Positions 1-5,332 of a stretch of 9,179 bases of DNA are shown one piece after another. The translations under genes and the position numbers were made by a program. The first letter of the stretch is position 1, and every line of letters starts with the position of its first letter. The stretch is from assembly GCF_039523795.1 (NCBI RefSeq), contig NZ_BAAAFZ010000066.1, positions 1-9,179 on the forward strand, in the 5' to 3' direction. Source of the DNA: Craurococcus roseus. GTDB taxonomy: Bacteria > Pseudomonadota > Alphaproteobacteria > Acetobacterales > Acetobacteraceae. The notes beneath the pieces are model-generated. The model was not told the origin of the DNA, made no database searches, and saw nothing but the letters and a program-made list of their open reading frames with translations.

Positions 1-48
1 CTGCGCGTCGTCACCCACAGCCTCATGCTCCTCGCCGATCCGGCGTGA
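1..48 (+). CDS. Possible C-terminal tail of an unidentified plus-strand gene (partial)
   Basis: Fifteen codons in frame 1 run from the window edge to a TGA at 46-48 and end in LRVVTHSLMLLADPA. Fourteen of the 15 third positions are G or C, as expected for a real gene in this genome. The stretch is too short to recognise, and the minus-strand frame from the neighbouring gene is also open across it, so only one of the two readings may be real. If genuine, the gene would converge on the minus-strand gene to its right. Confidence 0.3.
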   Translation: MRVVTHSLMLLADPA

Positions 49-414
49 GCCTTTCAACAGAGCATCGCCCGCTTCCAGCCATTCCGGCCGTCCGCGCAGC
101 CCGAGCGCGCCGCGCACCGCGCTGCACGCCACCCAGCCGGCGGCCACCACCACCTCCGGCCGGCACTCCAGCAGGGCGGCGCGCACGCGCGAACGGGCGC
201 CGGGGTACCAGTTGCCCGACGGCGGCCGGTCCAGCGCGTTGACCCGCCGCGCCGCCGCCAACAGGTCGGGGGCCACGCCCCAGCGCCGGCACGCGGCGGC
301 GAACCACGCGCTGCCCTCGGGCAGCGCTTCCCCGCCCGTCGGCAGCGTCGGCGGGAAGGACTCCAGAACCACCAGGACGCGCGTCCCGGCATCGGCGTGA
401 TCGGTTTCGGCCAT
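1..414 (-). CDS. Hypothetical protein resembling uracil-DNA-glycosylase-like phage proteins (partial, runs off left edge)
   Basis: The frame starts at ATG 414-412, with GGAG about 8 bases upstream, and stays open for 138 codons to the window edge. Third positions are strongly G/C over most of its length. The layout is a short beta strand (RVLVVLE, residues 12-18), then RVNALDRPP (57-65), a GARSRVRAALL helix (72-82) and a hydrophobic strand with VVVAAGWVACSAV (88-100) leading into GALGL. This order, an N-LD motif followed by an AR-rich helix and a V-aaG-VA-A segment before LGL, resembles small phage and plasmid proteins related to uracil-DNA glycosylase. That is a family impression only and no catalytic residue can be confirmed. 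The gene diverges from the sigma-like gene and probably belongs to the mobile element. G/C preference weakens in the last 25 or so codons, and another frame reaches a stop at 54-56, so the true end or a frameshift near 70-100 is uncertain. Confidence 0.5.
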   Translation of the reverse strand, partial: MAETDHADAGTRVLVVLESFPPTLPTGGEALPEGSAWFAAACRRWGVAPDLLAAARRVNALDRPPSGNWYPGARSRVRAALLECRPEVVVAAGWVACSAVRGALGLRGRPEWLEAGDALLKGSRRIGEEHEAVGDDAQ

Positions 415-527
415 TCGCACTCTCCGTCGAGGGTTGGCGGGCGGCGCTTGTCCGCCCCGCACCTCCCTTGACGGCGCGGCGGCGGCCTTCCGGACACGCG
501 CGCCCCCGATCCAGGAGAAGCAAGACC
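415..527. promoter_or_regulatory. Divergent intergenic region of the mobile element, with inverted repeat and -35-like box
   Basis: These 113 bases separate the two divergent start codons (414 on minus, 528 on plus) and must hold both promoters if both genes are transcribed independently. A perfect 6-base inverted repeat, GGGCGG and CCGCCC with a 7-base spacer, lies at 439-457 and could be an operator. A TTGACG box at 468-473 matches a sigma-70 -35 element well, but the bases 17-18 further on (CGGACA) are a poor -10. In DNA this GC-rich, short inverted repeats occur by chance, so both assignments are weak. Confidence 0.25.
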
Positions 528-1076
528 GTGACCACACCACCCGCCGCCGGGCCCGCAGCGCCCGGCGACGCGATCACACGCGACATGGTCGAGGCGGCAC
601 GGCACGGCGCCTCGCGTGCGTTGCGCTCCGATGGCGCATGCGACATCGAGGACGCCGCTGCGGACGCGCTGGCCAGGCTGGCGGCGCTCGGCGGCCTGCC
701 CAAGCGGATCGAGCGGCCCGCCGCCTTCGCCGCCGCGTGCGGGCGCAACGCCGCGATCGATGGGCGCCGCCGTGCGCTGCGGGACCGTGCGCTGCGCGTA
801 CGCTTGACGGCGGCGCCCCGGGCCCTGTCCACGCGCGAGGCGATGGGCCTGCCGCCCGGCTGGCACCCGCAGGAGGTCCGCCCGCAGGCGCGGGACGCCC
901 TCGCGGCGCGCCGGATGTTGCGCCGGTCGCCCTCGCCTTCCTTGCGGTCGGCCGCGAAGGCGCTCGCGCTGCTGCTCGGCGGCGCGCCGCTGCCCGACCA
1001 CGGCGGCGATGCCGACCGGCGCCGCTTCGACCGCGGCGTCGCCCGGCTCGCCCGGCTCATGCGCGGCCGTCCCTGA
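528..1076 (+). CDS. Small sigma-70/ECF-like protein of the mobile element
   Basis: A 182-residue protein. I chose the GTG at 528 because AGGAG (513-517) sits about ten bases upstream; the only earlier in-frame start is a TTG at 468. Residues 39-52 (DIEDAAADALARLA) and 64-83 (PAAFAAACGRNAAIDGRRR) match the pattern of sigma factor region 2, where a D-ED-----AL-RL helix is followed by P-AF----RNaaID--RR, the stretch that contacts core polymerase and the -10 box. The C-terminus (SAAKALALLLGG 141-152, then FDRGVARLARL 167-177) is arranged like a reduced region 4 helix pair. The link between them is longer and richer in Pro than usual. The likely role, by inference, is directing transcription of element genes; it could equally be a diverged regulator that no longer binds core. 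It heads the plus-strand cassette, 87 bases before the toprim-like gene. Confidence 0.5.
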   Translation: MTTPPAAGPAAPGDAITRDMVEAARHGASRALRSDGACDIEDAAADALARLAALGGLPKRIERPAAFAAACGRNAAIDGRRRALRDRALRVRLTAAPRALSTREAMGLPPGWHPQEVRPQARDALAARRMLRRSPSPSLRSAAKALALLLGGAPLPDHGGDADRRRFDRGVARLARLMRGRP

Positions 1077-1083
1077 CCCGGCC

Positions 1084-1101
1084 CCCGGTTCCTCGACCGG
1101 G
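1084..1101 (+). other. Hairpin just after the sigma-like gene
   Basis: CCCGGT (1084-1089) pairs perfectly with ACCGGG (1096-1101) around a six-base loop, eight bases after the TGA of the sigma-like gene. There is no T-tract behind it, so it is not a standard intrinsic terminator. It might attenuate read-through or protect the upstream mRNA, or be a chance feature of GC-rich DNA. Confidence 0.2.
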
Positions 1102-1163
1102 CCACCCGGCCCCCGCCGCTGGGCCGCTCTTCTCCCCTCCCCCCCGAACACACGGAGCATCCC

Positions 1164-1811
1164 ATGCTCGACGACACCAGCGGCGCGTCCCGCCGGCCTT
1201 CGCCCTTCTCCTGGCTCCACGCCCTCGGACTCCACCCTTCCGACCTCGCCGGGTTCGGCGCCGAGGTGCGCCTCGCCGGCCGGGAGTTGCGAGCCCTCCA
1301 CCGCGACGCCGCCGGCCGGAGCACCGGCTGGGAGCGCGTGGTGGCCGGCCCGCACGGACGGACGGACGGACGGACGGACGGACGGCTCCGCTACGCGCAC
1401 ACCGAGGGCGGCGCCAAGGCGCTGTTCCGCTCGCCGCCGGGCCGCACCTACAGGTTGCTGGTCACCGACGGCGCCTTGCCCGCCATCGCCGCCGCGGCCT
1501 GCGACCGGCGCTGGTCCGCCACCTGCTACGCCGGCGTCGGCGGCGTGTGAACGGCGGCGGCCGCCCGGGCCGTGGCCGCCCTCGTCGCCGGCGGGATCGC
1601 CCGCGTCGTGCTCGCCCTCGCCGCCACCGAAGCCGGCGGGCGCATGGCCCGGGCCGCGCTGGCCGACCTCGAGGGCTTGCCGGCTTGCGTCGAGACCAGG
1701 CACCCGGGCTGCGGCACCTGGATCGCCACGCTCCAGCGGCAGCGCGGCGGGCTCGGCCCGCGGCCCGCGAACCCGCGCCTGCCGCCGGCCGCGGGGGGCG
1801 CCGCGCCATGA
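1164..1811 (+). pseudogene. DUF3991/Toprim-like (primase-type) protein interrupted by an in-frame TGA
   Basis: The start is ATG 1164, with GGAG at 1154-1157. The first 128 codons carry a DUF3991-like block: GLHPSDLAGFGAEVR (22-36), ELRALHRDAAG (41-51), TGWE (54-57), then YAHTEGGAKALFR (77-89), RLLVTDGALPAIAAAA (97-112) and CYAGVGGV (121-128). A TGA at 1548-1550 then stops the frame. The same frame stays open and protein-like to a TGA at 1809-1811, with a plausible continuation of the Toprim fold (IARVVLALAATEAGGRMAR) and WIATLQ. In relatives I recall, the residue after the GGGV/GGV turn is usually Trp, so TGG to TGA is a simple explanation. Intact length would be 215 residues. The metal-binding DxD of Toprim domains is absent (Ala152, Thr154). 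The 3' end overlaps the next start in ATGA, which shows the frame once ran to 1811. Toprim proteins of this type act in element replication or primer synthesis; that role here is inferred. Confidence 0.6.
1354..1385 (+). repeat. (ACGG)8 tetranucleotide tract inside the toprim-like gene
   Basis: Eight perfect ACGG units in a row encode His-Gly-Arg-Thr-Asp-Gly-Arg-Thr-Asp-Gly at residues 64-73 of the toprim-like protein, just before the conserved YAHTEGG block. Because four is not a multiple of three, gain or loss of one unit shifts the frame; 2, 5 or 8 units would keep it. Relatives of this family, as I recall them, have only a short G-DGR turn here, so the tract looks like a slippage expansion. 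Confidence 0.9.
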
Positions 1812-2061
1812 CGGCCACGCCCGACCGCTCCGCGGCCGCCCTCGCGCGCTGGCTCGCCGCCCTGCCCGGCTGGCCGCTCCTCATGGACCTGGCGACCGCC
1901 CGCCGGTTCACCTCCACAACCCGCGCCCAGTTCAACGCCCTGGTGGCGTGCGGCCTGTGGCCGCCGCCCCGCGAGCTTCTACCCGGCCACCGGAGGTGGC
2001 ACCGGGAGGAACTGGCGATTCGGGCTGCGCGCCTGTTCCGGATCGAGCCCGATCGGCATGA
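1808..2061 (+). pseudogene. AlpA/excisionase-like helix-turn-helix protein, probably frameshifted near its 3' end
   Basis: The frame starts at ATG 1808, which overlaps the toprim stop as ATGA. Residues 23-70 (PLLMDLATARRF, then FNALVACGLWPPP, then HRRWHREEL) follow the MerR-like layout of AlpA and Xis proteins: LM-L--AAR, a recognition helix, a G-lPpP turn and an RRW-ReeL wing. Such proteins bind att-site arms or regulate the integrase promoter. The frame that carries this domain has no stop until 2962, deep inside the integrase gene, which is implausible. A different frame has a TGA at 2059-2061 that forms a second ATGA overlap with the integrase start. The simplest reading is a one-base deletion somewhere between about 2005 and 2057. 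The exact site cannot be fixed without a homologue. The HTH domain itself is intact, so the product may still bind DNA. Confidence 0.55.
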
Positions 2062-3417
2062 CGAAGACCGACACGAAGCGGGGGCGGCGCAAGCCGCGCT
2101 CGACGCCTTCGACCCCCGCGCCGCCGCCCTACGTCAAGGTCGTCGCCAAGGCGGACGGTGGGGCCTACCTCTACTACCAACGCGACGGCCAGCGCGTCGC
2201 GTTGCCGGGCCCGTTGGGGTCCGTCGCCTTCCACGGCGCCTACGACCGTGTCCACCGCGGCTTCGAGGGCAGCAGGGCCCCGGCGGCCGAGCGCGTCATC
2301 CACACCGTGGAGCGCGCCATCGCAACGTACCTCGGATCCGCCGACTTCCGGGCGTTGAAGCCCGGGTCGCAAGGCGACTACCGACGCGTCCTGGACCGGT
2401 TCCGCGCCCACTTCGGCGAGGTCCTGCTCCCCCGGATCACGGAGCCATGGTTGCAGGCCTTACGCGACAAGTACGCGCCCGACCGGGCGAGTGGCGACGG
2501 GGGGCGCGCCAACGACTGGACCGCGCTCCGCAGCCGGATGATCGCGGTCGTGGACACCTACCGCAAGCGCCACCCGGAGGCCGCCGCCGGCAATCCGTGG
2601 CGCGACGTGCGCCGCCTCAAGGCGGCGGCGGCCCGGTCGCACCGGCCCTGGCCGTCCGGCGTGCTCCTCAAGGTCATGGCCGGCGCCACGCCCGAGTTCC
2701 GGGCGCTCTTGGTGGGTTACCTGCTCACCGCCCAACGCGGCGGCGACGTCACCGCCTTCAGCCCGGACCGGTACGACCCCGCGGCGCGGACGCTGGACCT
2801 GCAGCAGGAGAGACCGGCGAGCCGATGCTGATACACGTGCCCGAGACGCTCGCGCGCGCGATCGAGGGCAGCGCGGGCGACACGCCGACTGCCTGTTCGT
2901 CACCCCGCGGGGCCGCCGCTGGACCGCGGCCAACGCGCAGGAGACGCTGCAAACCCTGCTGACCAACCTCGGCCAGCCCCGCTACACGCTGCACGGGCTC
3001 CGGGCGACCGGCGCCGCCGCGCTCAAGATGCTGGGTTTCGAGAACCGGGCCATCCGGGCCCTCACCAGCCACACCAGCGACGCGAACCTGGAGATCTACC
3101 TGGCGGGCGTCGACCACTACCCGCTGGCGCGCGAGGCGCAAGAGGCGCTGGAAGAGAAGTTCGGCCCCATCCTCGACGAAGCCGTGAGCAAGGGCGAACG
3201 GGGCAAGGCGGCCGGCGCGACCGGGCGGGAGGCGGCGAGGCTCGGGGTGGTCGGCCGCGCCCGCGCGAGGCGCCGAACGGCACGCGAACGGCACCGCGAA
3301 AGCCCAGGAATGGAACGCGAAACGCGAGTGGAAACTGGAAACCGCCGGCGCCGCGCCCAAGTCACTGAAAACGAAAGTGGCGTCCCCAACGGGATTCGAA
3401 CCCGTGTTACCAACGTG
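2058..3417 (+). pseudogene. int: Tyrosine recombinase (integrase) with three frame disruptions, ending inside tRNA-Glu
   Basis: The start is ATG 2058 in an ATGA overlap with the alpA-like gene. The first frame gives an N-terminal arm/core-binding part (for example IATYLGSADFRALKPGSQ, 88-105) and catalytic box I, LLTAQRGGDV with Arg227. The frame breaks at 2811-2812: one base is missing where the beta-hairpin Lys codon should be (QQE-K-TGEP). It breaks again at 2881-2883, again by one missing base. The next frame holds HGLR (His codon 2992, Arg codon 3001), SHTSDANLEIYL with His codon 3070, and the nucleophile Tyr at 3097. Between about 3190 and 3275 the frame changes once more, giving a basic tail (ERHANG, KREWKLE, KSLKTK) that ends ASPTGFEPVLPT and TGA 3415-3417. 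That tail is read from the antisense of the tRNA gene, typical of integrases whose 3' end is the att core. Restored length is about 453 residues. As written it cannot make an active recombinase. Confidence 0.8.
3378..3417. other. Probable att junction (tRNA-Glu 3' portion, element right end)
   Basis: The integrase points at, and ends within, the 3' part of tRNA-Glu, the usual attB site of tyrosine recombinases. The crossover core should therefore lie within this segment, which includes the T-arm and the 3' acceptor strand. No second copy is visible in the window, so the other att site must lie to the left of position 1. Core boundaries are inferred. Confidence 0.6.
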
Positions 3418-3453
3418 AAAGGCTGGTGTCCTAGGCCTCTAGACGATGGGGAC
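3378..3453 (-). tRNA. tRNA-Glu (anticodon TTC)
   Basis: On the minus strand 76 bases fold as a complete cloverleaf: acceptor stem GTCCCCA/TGGGGAC, discriminator G and an encoded CCA (3380-3378), T-arm with GGTTCGAATCC, and an anticodon loop CTTTCAC with TTC at 3419-3417. It is close to the Escherichia coli tRNA-Glu sequence as I know it. The gene lies 55 bases downstream of recJ in the same direction. Its 3' half is the integration target of the element to its left, and the gene stays whole because the element carries the matching 3' portion at its att core. The last 40 bases are also antisense to the integrase 3' end. Confidence 0.97.
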
Positions 3454-3464
3454 GTGCCGGCGCC

Positions 3465-3492
3465 GGTTAATGGACCGCGCTGCGCGGGTCAA
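3465..3492 (-). promoter_or_regulatory. Candidate promoter for tRNA-Glu
   Basis: On the minus strand TTGACC (3492-3487) is followed after 16 bases by TTAACC (3470-3465), or after 14 by CATTAA (3472-3467). Transcription would start close to 3458, a few bases before the mature tRNA 5' end at 3453. A short inverted repeat (CCGCG-CTG-CGCGG, 3475-3487) fills the spacer and might instead be a weak recJ terminator stem, though no T-tract follows. Confidence 0.4.
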
Positions 3493-3508
3493 GCCGCCCG
3501 CAGCATAA

Positions 3509-5332
3509 TCAGCCGCCGCCGGCCGGCACCGGCGCCGCGTCCACCACGTGCAGGCAGGCCGTCACCGAGTCGTTCCAGCGCTCCGCCCGCAGCGCCCCGC
3601 ACAGGTGCAGCGGCACGCCGCCCGAGTTCAGGAGCGCCTGCGCCAACGGCCCGTCCTTGGCGCGGAAGCAGATGGCCTTGAGGCGTCCCCCGCCGCCCTC
3701 GCCCTCCAGGAAGGCCCTCACCGTGTTGCCCTCCTTGCCCACCCGGTCCGCCCGCACCACGCGCGCGCGCGGGAGGGCGAAAGTCGGCTCCTCGTTGCCC
3801 GCGCCGAAGGGCGCCAAGCGCTCGACCTGCAAGGCGAGGTCCGTGCTGGCGGCGCCCACCGCCATCGCGCCTTCCACAACCAGATCGGCCGCGCCCGGCA
3901 AGGCCGCGGCCCCGTGCAGCCGCTCGTTCAGGAAGGCATGCACCTCTTCCCACCGCGAAACGGCGAAGCTGAACCCGGCCGCCATCGCGTGGCCGCCGCC
4001 CGTTTCCAAAAGCCCCGCCTGCCGCGCGGCGATCACCGCGCTCCCGAGGTCCACGCCCGGCACCGAACGCCCGGAGCCCTTGGCGAGCCCGCCGGCGACG
4101 CCCGCCACGCAAGCCGGCCGGTTGAACCGCTCCTTCACCCGCCCTGCGACGATCCCGACCACGCCGGGGTGCCACCCCTCGCCGCAGATCAGCACCACCG
4201 GGTGGCCCGCCGCCACCTGCGCCTCGGCCTGGGCCAGCGCGCCGCCCAGCACCTCCGCCTCGACCTCCTGCCGCCGGCGGTTCACGGCGTCCAGCCGCTC
4301 CGCCATGGCGCGCGCCTCCACCGGGTCGTCGCAGAGCAGCAGCCGCAGCCCGAGGTCGGGTTCGTCCACGCGCCCTGCGGCGTTGATGCGGGGGCCGAGC
4401 ACGAAGCCGAGCGAATGGGCGGTCGGCGCGTCCTTCACGCCGCCCACCTCCAGCAGCGCCGCGATCCCCGCCCGGCCGCGCCGCGCCATCACCTTCAAGC
4501 CCTGCGCGACGAGCGCCCGGTTCACGCCGGTCAACGGCATCACGTCGCACACCGTCGCCAGCGCCACGAGGTCGAGCAGGTCCAGCAGCCGCGGCTCATG
4601 CCCGCGCGCGAAGTGCCCGGCGCGGCGCAGCGCCCGGTGCAGCGCCACCACCGTCAGGAAGGAGACGGAGGCGGCGCAGAGGTGCCGCAGGCCCGAGCCG
4701 CAATCGAGCCGGTTCGGGTTCACCGCCGCGTGGACACGCGGCAGCGCGCCCTCCGCCTTGTGGTGGTCCAGCACCACCACGTCCGCCTGCCCCCTCGCCT
4801 CCTCCAGCGCCGCGTGCGCGGCGATGCCGCAGTCCACGCACACGATCAGCGTGGCGCCGCGCGCGCACAGCTCGCGTATCGCGGCCGGGTTCGGGCCGTA
4901 GCCCTCGCGGATGCGGTCCGGGACGTAGTGCGTCACCTCGCAGCCGAGGTCGCGCAGCGCGCGAACCATCAGCGCACCCGAGCACGCGCCGTCCACGTCG
5001 TAGTCGCCGAACACCGCGACCGTCTCGGCCTCGCGCACCGCGCTGGCGAGGCGAGCGGCGGCCGCGTCCATGTCCACCAGCACGGACGGGTCGGGCAGCA
5101 GGGCGCGGAGCGTCGGCTCCAGGAAATCGGCCGCGGCCTCCGGCCCCACGCCGCGCGCCGCCAGGAGCCGCCCGACCAGTTCCGGCACGTCGAGCCGCTG
5201 GGCGATGGCCAGCCCGGCCCGGCCGTCGCCGCCGTTGCGCCAAACCCAGCGCCGACCGGTGGCGCTGCGCCCGATGCCGAGCGCCGGCCCGGCCGCGGCG
5301 GCGTCCGCGTCAGCGAAAGCCGTCGCGCTCAA
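3509..5332 (-). CDS. recJ: Single-stranded-DNA-specific exonuclease RecJ
   Basis: RecJ degrades single-stranded DNA 5' to 3' in the cytoplasm, serving RecF-pathway recombination, mismatch repair and base-excision repair. The DHH phosphoesterase motifs are all present: VFGDYDVDGACSG (107-119), VDCGIAA (166-172), VVLDHHKAEG (186-195) and ATVCDVMPL (259-267). GPRINAAGR (313-321) follows. The DHHA1 part shows GWHPGVVGIVAGRVKERF (386-403), GSGRSVPGVDL (419-429) and ETGGGHAMAAGFS (443-455), and an OB-type domain follows from about 490. The length of 607 residues is normal for the family. I chose the TTG at 5332 because it overlaps the glpX stop as TTGA and places the LGIGRSATGRRW block near residue 18; no Shine-Dalgarno is evident, so translational coupling to glpX is likely. 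All motifs are intact. It is last in the protein-coding run and is followed by tRNA-Glu. Confidence 0.95.
   Translation of the reverse strand: MSATAFADADAAAAGPALGIGRSATGRRWVWRNGGDGRAGLAIAQRLDVPELVGRLLAARGVGPEAAADFLEPTLRALLPDPSVLVDMDAAAARLASAVREAETVAVFGDYDVDGACSGALMVRALRDLGCEVTHYVPDRIREGYGPNPAAIRELCARGATLIVCVDCGIAAHAALEEARGQADVVVLDHHKAEGALPRVHAAVNPNRLDCGSGLRHLCAASVSFLTVVALHRALRRAGHFARGHEPRLLDLLDLVALATVCDVMPLTGVNRALVAQGLKVMARRGRAGIAALLEVGGVKDAPTAHSLGFVLGPRINAAGRVDEPDLGLRLLLCDDPVEARAMAERLDAVNRRRQEVEAEVLGGALAQAEAQVAAGHPVVLICGEGWHPGVVGIVAGRVKERFNRPACVAGVAGGLAKGSGRSVPGVDLGSAVIAARQAGLLETGGGHAMAAGFSFAVSRWEEVHAFLNERLHGAAALPGAADLVVEGAMAVGAASTDLALQVERLAPFGAGNEEPTFALPRARVVRADRVGKEGNTVRAFLEGEGGGGRLKAICFRAKDGPLAQALLNSGGVPLHLCGALRAERWNDSVTACLHVVDAAPVPAGGG

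Noticed and set aside
1084..1101. Intrinsic terminator after the sigma-like gene
   Set aside because: The hairpin is only six base pairs and has no T-tract, so I list it only as a hairpin with low confidence.
1354..1385. CRISPR-like repeat
   Set aside because: The ACGG units are directly adjacent with no spacers and lie inside a coding region; it is a simple sequence repeat.
1548..1550. TGA recoded as selenocysteine or Trp
   Set aside because: TGA is the normal stop of recJ, glpX, alaC and the sigma-like gene here, no selenocysteine element was seen, and nearby genes carry other inactivating changes. A nonsense mutation is simpler.
2805..2886. Programmed ribosomal frameshifting in the integrase
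   Set aside because: No slippery heptamer is present at 2811 or 2882, both changes are by one missing base, and a third change follows. Repeated programmed shifts in an integrase are not expected.
434..2962. A very long plus-strand open frame of about 840 codons
   Set aside because: It chains the alpA-like gene and a small middle piece of the integrase through out-of-frame stretches of the sigma-like, toprim and int genes. GC-rich DNA has few stops; only residues from 1808 to about 2050 and 2813-2881 look like real protein.
3028..3681. Integrase frame continuing through the tRNA into the recJ region
   Set aside because: The part after about 3240 reads the tRNA complement in the wrong frame and host DNA beyond it. 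The neighbouring frame gives the typical integrase ending and a stop at 3417.
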